In this document: positions 23,366 to 35,200 of the stretch, one piece after another | Position numbering within the stretch: the first letter of the stretch is position 1 | Layout of the letters: the number at the start of each line of letters is the position of its first letter | Translations under genes and position numbers: made by a program | Assembly: GCA_947846985.1 (NCBI GenBank) | Contig: CANTUZ010000004.1 | Coordinates: 49,825,672 to 49,889,671 of the forward strand | Direction of reading: 5' to 3' | Source of the DNA: Fratercula arctica | Taxonomy: Eukaryota > Chordata > Aves > Charadriiformes > Alcidae | DNA: 64,000 bases | Notes under the pieces: generated by a model | Told to the model about the DNA's origin: nothing | The model's database searches: none | What the model saw: the letters and a program-made list of their open reading frames with translations, nothing else

Positions 23366-26300
23366 GCTTTTCCACTGCAAAGCTGCTGGATGTGCACATT
23401 GGATCTGGAATACAGTTGCTTCTTCTTATTTCAAAGGCCAGTAAAACCTATTGCGCCGCCCAATTCTGTAACAGGTCCCGTATATTTTATATACCAATAC
23501 GTGTCTGATCCACCCTCCCTATCTCTGCAGCGGAATATACCCACAGCGGAGCTGGTGCAGTGCTCTCTGGAAAAATAAAGCTACCACAGGAATTGCAAGG
23601 AGATAGCCATACAAATCAGCCTCTGGATGTGGCTGGGCTGCAGTCAGACGCAGCACTGTGTCAGCACTGGCTTGTGGGAGCACACAGGCTGCATTAAAGC
23701 AGAATTAAGAATGGCTGATTTGTCCCCATATTTGAGCCTCCCCCTGAAGTAAGACAACGTGCCACTGAGAAAGAGCTTGCCTAAAAGTCATAGTAATAAT
23801 GCCCTAATATTGACTAAAATTCTGCCGTCCCTAACAGATGAAAGCTCTCAGCTTATATTTATTTTAGGATGTGGCTGTTTATTCTGAAAGCTCCCATGCT
23901 GCTCACTTCGCATGCCTTTCCCTAGTTCAGAGTGGGGCAGAGCAGGGGAAAAGCCCCTGGAGAAAGGGGGGTAGGGATGCGGCCAGCAGGTCACAAGCAG
24001 GGCCAGGACTTGGGGAACAGCCTGATGTGTGACATCTCCGAAGGGCTGGAGACAAGGAGTGTTTCCATGGGCAGCCGGGGTGCACGTGCAGCAGCAGGCA
24101 GCCGGTGTCTGTTGGTGGTGTCTGGTCACATGCAGGAGAGAGGACTTCAGGTACGGCCACTAGGCTCACAGAAGCTCATGTTGGCAGCGTGTTGTTTCTC
24201 CTCACAGGCATCACAGTCTGCACAGGCTGGTGGGGGACTGTGGCTTCATTTCAAACACCCCCCAAAGTAAGGTGTCCTGCTACACCCGCAGGTGCAATTC
24301 TCCAGCCTGTGTTTGCTTGAAACATCCTACGTGGTGATGGTATGAGTAGGTCTGGCAGGCAGAAGTGATCGTTGTCTTTTCCTCTCCAGGCTCCAGAGCA
24401 TTGTCTCAGTTTATTCCAAGGACGGGGAACACCAGCGCAAGGAACATTGTGCTGGCGGTCAATGGCACCTCTGAGAGCCGCTCGTGACCCCGGCACAGTC
24501 TCCCGTCTGTGCAGGCAGCAGCTGTGCTGAGTAAGCATTATTTCAAGGTCTGATTTTAAATCTTTGCTTCTCACACCCTCCACAGGCTCTCTCCAGGTTT
24601 TCTGTTGGTTTGTTTTTTGTTTGGGTTTTTTTTTTTTTTCCCTCTCTGCTTCCTTCAGTCATCTGCTTTACTCTCCAGCCTGCCAAAGTATTTTACCTTT
24701 GCCAGCACCTCCGTGTATGCAGCTCTTGCAAAAAGAGCCTCAGTGTGTCTCTCCAACTCACTCATTCCTTCTTATTTCACTTCAAATCGAACATCTCGCC
24801 CCTTGCAGAGCCCTCTGGTCCTCATCTGTCCGTGCTATTCAGTGGGAAACAAATCCCACAGGACGAGGTTGTGTTGCAACCAGCTCCCAGAGGATGCAGG
24901 CACAGAGAGAGCCTTCACAGGGTGGCTTAACCTCTCGCAGTGTTTACCCTGACAATCATTTGGATCCTTAATCTTAGCAACAACGACTTTCGGCTTGAAA
25001 TTCAATAAACCTGCCTGGAATGGCGGTCCTTTGGGCTGGCTAGCTAATAAAAAACGGTTTAGCCATTCCAATGCACCTCGCTGATACAAATGGAGAGTGA
25101 CATGAGCTCTGGAAAACATACCCCAGTGTCTGCATCCACTGATGCTATTTAACCCTTGGATGCTAGGGGTGGGCAGCTGGGGCTTCCACTCACGCACAAT
25201 GACACTGATCTCTGAACCAATATTTCAATTCAGTCTCATGTGAGCTCGCAACAGTGGGTCGGGCTGAAGGAAGAGCTCGTTACAGCACTGCGGGGCTGCA
25301 ACACTCACTCTGGCTCACAAGCCGGCTCACAAGTCCAAGTTTTGATAAGAAATATTTGGTGATCTTTTTGTGTGTGTACCTAACCCGATATGATTCAGAG
25401 ATTCATGTGACCACACCTCTGATCAAACTTGCCCAGCGTATTAAAACTTACACTGAAATTTCTCCTACTTCATCACTTTGCTCCAACCCTGTATTGATTG
25501 GGGAGTTGCTTTCTGCCCACTAAGGAAGCAAGTTCTGCATCCATTGACTGGGATGTACAGGTGTATCAGTCCCCAGTATCATTTTTGCACGATTCTTATT
25601 GAGCCCAGCACTGTGTCAGCTCAATGCGGTCCCTGTCTGTTTTGATAAATATGACAGCTCAGGTGTGCAGGCGAGTGCCTTGCAACCACGCACCAGAGAG
25701 ACTGCAGGGGGAAGGGAAGGGGCTCCTGCCACCGCACCCCATCTCATCGCACGCTCTCCTCCAGCAATGTCACCAAAGGTGACTCACTCGCGAGGAGCCT
25801 CAGCCCCAAGGGCTTTCAGACAGGAGTCTCACAGCCTGTCCCGTCCCCACCTCCTGGACAGAGAGGCAGCAGGGTCTGCTCAAAGCATTCACGCCTGGAG
25901 CCGATTTTGCTGACAGCAGCCTGTGTTTAACTAATTTTGAGACTATCAACGGGTTACACTTTCAGAGCGAGAGACTAGCAGCCTCCCTCCCAGGCAAGGC
26001 TTTGGAGAGGCATGAAGGAAGAGAGGGGTTTTAGCCATGCCAACATCCCCAGGGCCTGTAAACCCCCCCAAATTTCTTCCCAAGCCAGCTGCTCTCGCTG
26101 GCTGAGCCCCTGGCAGGGTCTGGACAGACGGAGGTGCCATGGGAGCATGACAGTGACAGGCTTGGACATTGAGAGCACCGCTGACCACCTTGTATTCCAG
26201 CCGCTCACTCGGGAAAGGGCAGCTGCTCACCATCCCTGAGCTGCCGAGAGGGGCTTGATTTTCATCACTGACAGCTCTGGATATTAAGAGAATAAACAAA

Positions 26301-27078
26301 TATAAAGTTCTGGGAAGGGAATGTTCAGAAAGGGTAAAAGGAGAACAAACACGTTGACAGCGAGTGTGTCCCTGCATGAAGGGGAGAGCACGCTCCTAGC
26401 TTGAGGGGGAAGGAAAACTTTGGGGGTGATACACAGCTTACGGAATAGTAGTCCTAAAATAAATGCAATTGTATTGTGCAGAGTTTACTAGTCTACATAC
26501 ATGGATTTTTTTTTTATAGGAAGAAAGTGGCTGAGACACAGTCCAGAGCCATAGTTTTTGCTGCACAGCACTACATCCCAGGCTCTGTTCTGGTAGCCAC
26601 CGCAGTGACGAAGCAGCATCAGAAAATCTGCGCTTAATCGAGTCTGTGCTCCCCAGCCCCACGTGAGTGTGCTGCACCAGAGGTTAATAAATGGCAAACC
26701 TAAAAATATCCCACTCTAGGGAAAACTGCAAACCTTGAAGTCCTTCATACAGGACTATCTCAATACCCCTTTGATTTCCTGTTGTAAAGGGCTTCCAAAT
26801 GTTATAAGCTTTTAGTTTTCCTCCAAATGAAAACCAGTTCAAAACCATTAAAGGGCTGAGCTGACTTGATCTGAGATGCAGACCTTGACATCTCCCAGCA
26901 ACCTTAAAACTGCCTGGGTTCGGATTGGCTGTTTCAATCCTATTACCCCACTCCAGGAGCATCACAGAAGTGTTTGCCTTCACCTGACATGGAGGCACCG
27001 TCACTGCGGCACTTCTGGAACGCAGTCACGGTGTGAGAAACCACCCTGAATTCTCACTATTTTAGTTGCAGGCTTACG

Positions 27079-27204
27079 AGAGGTCCTGATCCTCCTTTGC
27101 TGCTCTCCCCTTGGAAAATGGGGACCGTAATAGTAAAAATAACGGGTGTTGCTCTCACCCTACTGACTTTACATGAGGTCAGACTTTGGCCCTGCTTCTG
27201 CAAA
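27079..27204. mobile_element. Possible reptile-type hairpin MITE
   Basis: It starts 'gaggtcctgatcctcctttg' and ends near 'agactttggccctg'. This resembles the ends ('gggcctgatcctgc', '...gatttggccc') of a palindromic non-autonomous repeat that I remember as common in turtle and crocodile DNA. An internal 'tactgactttacatgag' fits its centre loosely. The match is weak. Confidence 0.4.
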
Positions 27205-28042
27205 AAGTCATCTTCAAAATAACGATGGCAACAACTCCTCGTGCAGTGTTATAATTATGCTGCTGTTGTTTTTATTTTTATTGATTTTCTGGCACCTCCA
27301 GCACAGCAGTTGTGAGAGCAAACATCGTGCCGTTTGACACGCTGCCAAGCCATCTCTGTGACGGTGAAATAACCACATTTTATTTATATGTCTGCTTTTC
27401 CCCCCATTGTTTTCATGTAAACCGACGGTGTCACTGGCAAGGGTCTCCGCTGACATGTAGGATTTCCTCGCCGCAGCCCTGTCTCAATGCTTACCCACAC
27501 AATGCCACAGTATTGAGATGTCAGAGTCTCTGTGCCTGATAAAGGTGTCAAGACAGATCCTGGTCGCAGCGACAATAGCGCAAACTCCGAGCCCTCCATG
27601 GCTGCCGGGGACAATCCCCGCCATAAGCCCTCGCTGAAAGCCAAACCGTCCCACTCCCACTGCCCCAGCTTTTCCTCTGGCTCGAACAACCTCTGTTGAT
27701 TTTTACGGAGGTTGGGTTTTTTGGGCTCACTATGCAGAGCATTTTCAGCTCTGATAATATTTGGTGAATGAGCTGCTACATCAAGGGGGATTAAAGCAGA
27801 GCTGTGACTTCTCTGTACGAAGCAGCTCATGTCAGTTGTCAGCAGTAACTGGTGCACTTGGGCAACTCGGCTGTGTCGGGGGGGTCTCTGAGATGACCAC
27901 AATATCCCAAATCACAACTATCATAGTAACTAGGTCATGATAGTCGTAACTAGATACAAGTGACATTTAATCAGATTTTATTGAAGTAGCTAGTCCAGCT
28001 AGTGGCAGCAAACACGCAGAGTGCGTGCAGGCTGTGATTACT

Positions 28043-28074
28043 CCCATCAATACCCATCAATACCATCAATACAA
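28043..28074. repeat. Short tandem repeat, CCATCAATA unit
   Basis: Three imperfect copies of a 9- to 10-base unit (CCCATCAATA, CCCATCAATA, CCATCAATA) lie in tandem just upstream of the FGFR3 CpG island. Confidence 0.8.
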
Positions 28075-28602
28075 CACAGCGATCCTGGGTGTTTGGTGGG
28101 CACAGTCAGGGTGCTCGAAGCAGGCTGCACGCTGGTGGCTTTGCCTCGGAATACAGTGTGGCATCCCTGCCGGGGGAGTGGGTGCCCTGCCCTCCTGCTG
28201 TGGGAGTCCCCAGGCTGAGCCAAAGCTTTACCTGTGCCCGCGACCCACGGATCCCCTCTCCGCCCCGTTCCCGCCGCCTTTTTTCAGAAAACGCCCTGTT
28301 GCAGGGCCAGAAAAAGAGATTCCACGGCTGCGCTCCGCGGCACACGGTGCCACTCTGCAGCCGCCACGGGAGCACCGCCGTGGGGTTTCGAGACAACTTT
28401 AATCTCGTGTGTATGGGAAAAGCGTGCCTGCTTCCCCCCGGGGAGGTGGCGGGAGCCGCTGCCCGCCCCGAGCGGGGCGCTCCGCCGCCCCCTTCCCGCC
28501 GGACACCTTCCCCCGCCCCTCTCCGCTCCCCCCCGCGCAGCCCCGGGGGCCGGGCGCGGAGTGGCGCGGGCGGCGGGCGCGGCCCCCCGCGGCGGCGGCG
28601 GC

Positions 28603-28650
28603 GAGGCGGGGCGGGGCGGCGGGGCGGGCGGCCCGGCCCGGCGGGCGGGG
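28603..28650 (+). promoter_or_regulatory. Cluster of GC boxes (putative Sp1 sites)
   Basis: Several overlapping GGGCGG-type motifs occur: around 28,606-28,620, at 28,621-28,629 and at 28,640-28,650. They lie about 120-200 bases upstream of the exon 1 splice donor, where a core promoter would be expected. Confidence 0.6.
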
Positions 28651-28689
28651 ACATCGCGGCCGCCCCGCTCCGCGCCCCGCGCCGCGCCG

Positions 28690-28808
28690 AGCAGACGCAG
28701 GAGCGCCGCGGCGGAGAACGGGCGGGCGAGAGGGTGGCGGCGGAGGCTCCCGCGGGCGCGCTCCCTCCCTCCATGCGCGGTGCGCGGCCAGCCGCGGGGC
28801 TTGCGCAG
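28690..28808 (+). other. FGFR3: FGFR3 exon 1 (5' untranslated), 5' end undefined
   Basis: A good splice donor (CAG|GTAGGC) follows base 28,808. A pyrimidine-rich acceptor ending CGGCAG lies 184 bases downstream, at 28,992. A non-coding first exon followed by a short intron and an ATG-bearing exon 2 is the known FGFR3 arrangement. The 5' boundary given here is nominal. The exon carries an ATG at 28,773 that opens a short upstream ORF. Confidence 0.6.
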
Positions 28809-29016
28809 GTAGGCGCCCCGCCGCCCCTCAGCGCCCGGGCTGCGCGCGTCCCCTTGCGCTTTTTTACTCCCCCCGGCACTTTTTCTGTTATTTTTCCTTT
28901 TTGTTGTTATTTTTCCTTTTCCCCTTCCGTGCCGGCACCAGGAGCGGGGGGGTTCCTCCCGCCCCTGAGCGCCTCTCTCCCTCTCCCGGCAGCGCGGCGG
29001 CGGAGCGGAGCGGTGA
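28773..29016 (+). promoter_or_regulatory. Upstream ORF 1 in the spliced FGFR3 leader
   Basis: If exon 1 joins exon 2 as inferred, the ATG at 28,773 reads 12 codons to 28,808. It then reads 7 more from 28,993 and stops at TGA 29,014-29,016, giving 19 codons in all. The start context is CTCC before and C after the ATG, which is weak. It ends 81 bases before the FGFR3 start. It is present only if transcription begins upstream of 28,773. Confidence 0.45.
28809..28992 (+). other. FGFR3: FGFR3 intron 1
   Basis: Short intron of 184 bases, GTAGGC at the donor and a C/T-rich tract then CGGCAG at the acceptor. It contains a T-rich stretch (28,861-28,920) that contrasts with the surrounding CpG island. 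Confidence 0.6.
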
Positions 29017-29218
29017 GCGGCGGCAGCATGCGGCCGGGGGATGTCTGAGGCGGGCGGTGCGGCGGCGGCCGCCCTGCCCCGGCGCCGGGCCGGAGGCATG
29101 CGGGCGGCCTGGGGCTCCGTCTGGTGCCTGTGCCTGGCGGCGGCCGTCGGCGGGATGCCGGCGGGGCGGCGGGGCGGCGGCGCGGCGGCGGCGGAGAGGA
29201 GCGGCGGGCAGCCGGCAG
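28993..29218 (+). CDS. FGFR3: FGFR3 exon 2: leader, start codon, signal peptide
   Basis: Coding starts at ATG 29,098-29,100 and runs 121 bases to the donor CAG|GTAAGG after 29,218, giving 40 codons plus one base (phase 1). I chose this ATG because the peptide beginning [16 protein letters not shown] has the form of a signal peptide (hydrophobic core about residues 7-17) and matches the avian FGFR3 start as I remember it. Residues 22-40 are a Gly/Ala/Arg-rich linker (two adjacent Arg at 24-25, four Ala at 29-32). An in-frame ATG at 29,041 would add 19 residues. A six-codon ORF (29,028-29,048) precedes the start. The exon lies in the CpG island, and the acceptor at 28,992 is inferred. Confidence 0.92.
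29028..29048 (+). promoter_or_regulatory. Upstream ORF 2 (6 codons) before the FGFR3 start
   Basis: ATG at 29,028 encodes MRPGDV and stops at TGA 29,046-29,048. Its context (GCAGC before, C after) is moderate. It overlaps, in another frame, the in-frame upstream ATG at 29,041 and ends 49 bases before the main start, so it could favour re-initiation at 29,098. Confidence 0.6.
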
Positions 29219-32200
29219 GTAAGGCTGCGCGGCCGCGCACACGTGTTGCGCGCTGCGGATGGGCGCGGAAGGAGGCGGGGGGGGGGGGGGGGGGGGGGGG
29301 TCCGCCGCGGCGGGGGTCGGGTTTAGGACTGCGAGCCCCCCTCTCCCGGAGAGGGGAAGGATGGAGACCGCCGGAGCCGTCTTCGGAGCGGGAGTTACAA
29401 ACGCGGCGCCGGGGAGGTGGCAGCCGGGCCGGGGTGAGTCCTCCGCTCACCGCGGCTCGGGCAAGCTGCAGAGGCGCCCAGGAGGGGAAAAACTCCTTTT
29501 GACACGGTCCCTGTCCCCCAGGAGTCCTCTCCCAGCGGTGGCGTTACGTGCAGCTCCCGGGGTTTGACCCGTTTTTGCGTTGGGGAAGGGAAGATGCCTC
29601 CGTACGTGTGTAGCGCGCATCTTCAGCGCGGATCAGAAATGCTCTGGCTGTGCGTGTTCGGGTGGGGGAAAGTAAGGAGAGTCATTTGTAGCCACATCTC
29701 GGGGAGCAGAAGAGTTGCGACAGCTCCGGGTGCGCACACGCTGGGTCGCAGCTTAATAACTGCGGCTTTGATGAGAAGGGAACAGCATTTCGGGGAAGCC
29801 AGTAAAGATTTCCCCTCGAGTGGCAGCACTGTAGTTGCAAGTGGAAAAAAAGTTAACACGTCGGACAAAAGATGATTTTTTTTTTTTTTTTTTTTTTAAA
29901 TATACGGCGGGTTTGAAACGTCGTGTCTCTCTGATACGCCTCAGCTGCTACCTGAGTCCCTGTTTATTTTTCAAAGCTCTTTAATGGAAGGGAGCCCCCT
30001 CGCAGCCCCCCGTCTTCGGGATTGCATGTACCCGGCAGAAAGTTTCCATTGTTCAGGAAAGGGTTTGAAGCCTGTTTGCCAAAAAAGTGACAGGGGAATA
30101 AATGGGCTTCGTGGAGGCTGGGGGGTGGGGGCATTACTTTCATACCCCTTTTGGTTAAAGCTATAAATCACACCGGGGGTTGGTTTTGTTTTCAAGAAAG
30201 TCCTAATAAAACACCAGATTCTTAGTATAACTCGTTTGGCTCATTTTTCACAGCTAAAAGAATTGATTTATGGGGCAACATCTCAGCGACTTGGTCAGAG
30301 CAGATGAGGTCGGTGTGCGGGAGGAAGCGAGCAGCCTGTGCTGGTCACAGCGGGGGGAAGCGGCAGAAACTAGGTGTCCCCAGTTCTCCCAGTTTAGACT
30401 GAAGCACGTATTGGCGCTGTCACTTTGGGCACAGTTGAGCCCACGGGTGTGGGGAGCAACCTCGGTGGCTGCCTCGGTGGTCCCCTGTGTTTCCACCTGC
30501 GTCTTCAGACCATAGCTTGGGGTTGGTAATGTGGTCAACTGGTGCTAAACCCTTCCTGTGCTCTAAGACACCTTTGCACATCAAGGCTTTAGGATGCTGC
30601 TTGAATTGTAACAAGTGGCACATACCCGGAGGTCGCACTGAGGGAAACGTCCCTCTGGTGATGTCTGTGAGCTGAGACGCAGGTTGGGATTTCCAGGGGC
30701 TTCCGTGGAAATCCTCAGGACGGGCTCTCTTACCACTCTGTCAGATTTCTCCAAAATGAAGGTGTCGCTGTCAGACCACCCCCCCACCCACTCCCCCCCA
30801 ATGTTCCCTGGGAGCGGGATTCAGCCCTAAGCAAGGGGCTCTCATTAACCCTGAAACCCACCGATGTCTCCAAGGGTTGTTCCGTCGCTGTGAGCTGCTG
30901 GAGGCTGCCGCGGACGGGGCTGCGAGGGCAGCGGCAGCTTTGCGATGCCGGTGGCTCTCCCACCACCAACCACGTGCACGGGCAAGCGTGAAGCCGGCAC
31001 TGCTGGCCCAGCTCCGTGCTGAAGCCAGTGGCCCCGCCAGTGCGGGGACACCCGCTGCCCGTCCGACCCGGGGGGAAAAAGGTTGTGCAAAAGAAACTGT
31101 AAAGAATATAAACCTTCAGAGCCAAGTAAAAATACATTTTACTTTTTCAGTCTTTTTGAATTGAATGGTAAAAAGTAAATTCTTTCTTCTAGTCAAATGG
31201 GCCATGGGGTATTGGCTCATTACTGAGGGTTGTTGTTCACTGGGCTTTGCATTTACAGTCTAAGGCCTTATTTTCCATAAAGGGGCTTGGAAGGATTTTT
31301 CCCCAGTGATCTAATTCTCCACACGGGGCTGTGAAGGCTATAACAGCTACTGCTTTGTGCCTATACTCAGCTACATAAAACACACATTGAAGGGAGGCAT
31401 TCTCGAGGTATGTGTATGTTTGCTAATATGAATACTCGCTATTAGCAGAGGTGGAGGGGGTGCAGGTTTTAACATCTCCGCAGGGAGGTGTTCGGCTGTT
31501 GGCAGGAAGGAGGCAGATGGCGGGGCTGTTGCTGAATAGAAGCTAAACTAAAAACACCAGGGGCCTCATCTGGGCTGAGTTTCTCTTCTCTCCCTTTCTC
31601 GGGGCTGCTGCAGGAAGAACAATGTCAAATTTCCACCCCCCCCCCCCTTCCCTCTTTTTTTTTTTTTTTTTTTTTTTTTATGAATGAAAGTAGAGAGGCG
31701 AGGCAGGATTGAATGTGTATGTCATTCAGGGGCTATGACAGAGATGATTAGGGAGGTCAGTGAACTCCTTTGCAGCCTTGAGCATGCGGTCACTCTATTC
31801 AGCAGCCACAGAATAGACATCAATATAAAAAAGCCCGTCCAATTTGCATTAGTATTCAGATAAAGATATTACTTCGTACGATTTGTGAATGTCAAGTAAC
31901 ACTGGCTGTTTTCTTAGAGAGCAGACCAACTGAAACAGCAGCGTTTCACTTCTAAAAACTTCTGATAACCGTCCCGGCTCCTGTAGCTGGTTTGTATGTG
32001 TCTGTCTGCACATGGTATATGGGAAAAAGGGAATTTCTGGGCTTCTTAGGATTTGTATCGTACTAGTTAGTTGCTAAAGCTGTCTGCCTGCATTGTAAGA
32101 GTTGTATAGAGAGCTGCTAAGGTTGGAGCAGGTTTGTGCGGGAAGGGGAGAGCTCTCCCAATCTGTCAGGAACAGGGACCAGAGTTTCCCTGTGCAGCAC

Positions 32201-35200
32201 TGGAGTCAAATTGTCACCCAGAGCTACCGCACAGGCAGTTTGCAAGCCAAAAGAATGGAAAAGGGCCCTTTTTGGGATTTTGCTTAAGTTGAGTGGGAGG
32301 GCATGTACTGATTCCTGTGACTTTTCTGCTTGGAAAGAACTGGTGAAGCACTGGGTGAGATATTTTTCTTCATGCAGCTGATGGCAGCTGGGCTCTTGTG
32401 GCCTTTCAGCGTGTGCCCAGCGGAGGGTCCAAGGTGCTTCGCTTTGTGTATCTGAGCGTTTCAAAGTTCACCCTGAAATTATAAAGGTATTGAAGTGAGT
32501 GCCAAATTCCTGGAGCCGGCCTTGGGGGTTTACACGTAAAAACCCTCTAAAGAGTCCCTTATATATTTATGTTGTTGCTTACTTTATGCCTGAGACCAGA
32601 TATCCTTTAGATTCAGTGGGCAGCTATGAGCGATACAGTTTTAAGATTAAAAGTTGATGCATTGTTCTCATTAACAGGAGGAGCTAAAAGAGCTAATTAA
32701 GTCTTTAATGTTGAGACTAGGATATTTTGCTGAGCAATAAAACAAGAAGACATGAGTAAAGATGATGAAATAATGGCTTCTTTTTTTAAACAAAAATGTA
32801 TTTCTTACTTAGCAAATAGCAAACTAGAAATTCTGTTTCAGTGCAGAGGCAGACTCATTAATGTATTCGATACCAGCTCTATCACATCACGTCTTCTATG
32901 TGTATTGACAAGGGTCACTCCAATTAAATCTGAGGGATTTTTTTTTCTTTTAATTAAGACTTTATTAACAACCATTGAGTAGGGAACGTGATGAAAGTAA
33001 ATCTGAAAATTGTGTAGTGAAGTGTTGATCTGCTAATTAAATCATGCAATTAAAGTAAGCCACTCTGACCAGCGTGTTGACTTTTACGACTCCCTCCAAC
33101 AAATCTTCAGCGTGGTTCGGGAAAGCGTACCTGTCCAGAACCCTGCCTGAGTGTGGGTTTTGAAGTTAGGCGAACGTTAAAGAAGTCTTGGTTGCTGCAT
33201 CCCCAGTACATCAGGACCGTTGCCATCCAGCGGGACCCAGACTGCTGCCTGCACAAAGCTGAAATTTTGCTAGGGAAGGGATTTTTTTCCACTATACAAA
33301 GCTGGGAAGCAAAACTTCCTCTAAAGGTCCATAAAAGTGAACTTTGATATCCAACTACATGCTTAGGAAGCTGTACTCCCTGAAAACTTACTGTGTACCT
33401 CTGCTATTTTAGTTAGAGACCCTAGAAGATAGGGAATAACCCCAGTTTCTGAGCAGTTAATAAAATTTCCATTTAACAAAAGCATTTGGCCGAGATGTTT
33501 CTGACAGCGATCTGTCAGCTGGCAAACAGAGCTGTGACTGAAAGCATTAACTGAACCTGAATTTCGGCTAAGGTTTGGGCACGGCCTGCTGCTAGGTTTT
33601 TCTGTCTGGTCATTGAAGTGTGTAGGATCCAGTGCAGGAGCCTGGGCTTGGGCCCTCAGGCGTCCGAATAGGTGGGGAAATGGCTGTGTTCTCCTCACAG
33701 TTTAGCTTTTCACAGTCTTTAGTGTATGTGGAGTAGAACTAAAAGGAATGTTACAAATTCAGATATTTGTACTAAAAATACAGGTGAAATTCCCTCCCCA
33801 GTTGGAAGACTTTTTTTTTCCCCAGCTAGGCTGGACCTGATACACAGATGATCAGTTGAACAGACTTTATTTTTATTCTGTTTCCCCATTTGAACAGACT
33901 TTTCTCTTTTTCCTAGTGTGCAACGTGCTTGTAACTTTTCCTGTGTCCTGGGAGTTTGTCTAGCTCTGCATACCTGTTTCTTCATTTTTTCTGACCCTTC
34001 AAAAAAAAAAAAACCAACAACCGCTTGAAATCGCCTGCTGACTTGGCACCCTCCAAGCCATTAGGTAGCGTCAGTGTTTGTTTGTTGTTCCATCTCCTTT
34101 AGTACTTGTTATTTATAAACCTTATTCTCCTCCACATACCAGCCTGGATGCCAGGATGGTGGCTTGGTAAAAATTTGCCATACATCCTTTTTTTTTGCAG
34201 CAAGTGGGCCTGCGGTTCAGCAGAGCCATTCGTGGTATGTGAAAGCGGGCAATGAGGGCACTTGGGAGGAGTAAAATCCAGTAGCATCCCCTATGCAAAC
34301 TCCAAGCTAAAGGCATGTCTGAAGACACGTACGATGCCAAAGCACCTTAAAATACCTTGTTACACTCTTGACTTTTTCTTGACCTCCTACATAGTTTATC
34401 AGTTTACTGTTTGCCCCTCTTTTGGCTGATTATCTGGTGATCTTGTAAAAAAAAAAAAAGTACTTTTTCTCTGAAGTAGAGCCGGCTGTCCCAGTGCCCC
34501 CTTTCCGATATACTTACAGCTCAGGTTGCCAAGTGCTGTAGATATGATTTAGAGTCCTGGATGTGTGAAGAAGGGCTTTTATTCCTGCGGTGAATGCGGT
34601 ATTCCTGGTGTGCTTACCCCTAGAGTATCTGTTCCTTGGCTTGAATGACCAGGAAGTTTCTGTAATATCAAAAGCAAACAAGAACTGTGAGATATGAGCT
34701 GAGTAAAACCTTTGGTAAACTTAGTAGTTAAAATGTTGAAAGGTAATCAGACGTAAACCTGCCCTATTATTCTGATAGGCTATCTGGGGAGTTGTCGCGT
34801 TCAGGTGGACAGGGACTAGTCAGGTAGTTAAATCTTTTTTTTTGTTTTGTTTCGTTGGTGTGACACTCGGGTTACACAATGTAGCAAAGCTTTTTTTCTT
34901 TAAGAGTAGCAGCACAGTCAAGTAAGAAAACATTTCTCCAGTAACTGCTTCAGTTTCGGATGTATTTGTCTAAAAAAGGTGTGGTATTTATTGCAGAGGG
35001 GGAGGTAGGTCTTGTGTGCTGGCCTTGCTTTCTCAAATCCAGAAAGCAGGGGAAGATAAAGAGTTGGTTAAATAAAAAGGTTATATTAAAACTTGGAAGC
35101 AGATTATCACGCAGAACTGTATGCAAAACAATTACCATGTGCTTACACGTTCAGCATCTGTGAGATTTTGGGGCTGTGCCATTTCTGCAGGTTGCGAGGG

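Larger units (their letters stand above)
18123..28080. other. Intergenic DNA upstream of FGFR3, no gene seen
   Basis: No coding exon is recognised. The stretch contains a CR1 3' end, two MIR-like pieces and one MITE-like piece, all listed separately, and a CpG-retaining segment near 19,700-20,100 that may be conserved. Open frames at 23.8-28 kb are short, overlapping and without family resemblance. Confidence 0.5.
28440..29480. promoter_or_regulatory. FGFR3: FGFR3 CpG island and TATA-less promoter
   Basis: Composition changes sharply to very GC- and CpG-rich from about 28,440 to about 29,480. It spans non-coding exon 1, intron 1, exon 2 and the start of intron 2. GC boxes of the Sp1 type (GGGCGG or close) cluster at 28,603-28,650, just upstream of the inferred exon 1. 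I see no TATA box at a suitable place. This matches the known TATA-less, Sp1-driven FGFR3 promoter of mammals. The exact start site cannot be read from the sequence. Long ORFs crossing the island on both strands reflect lack of stop codons in GC-rich DNA and are not genes. Confidence 0.85.

Noticed and set aside
1..28000. 3' exons of TACC3, the mammalian upstream neighbour of FGFR3
   Set aside because: No coiled-coil coding exon was recognised on the plus or minus strand. The neighbour probably lies outside the window.
28089..29502. Several ORFs of 150-388 codons on both strands across 28.1-29.5 kb
   Set aside because: They lie in the CpG island, where stop codons are rare. Only the FGFR3 frame at 29,098 has signal peptide features and joins the downstream exons in phase.
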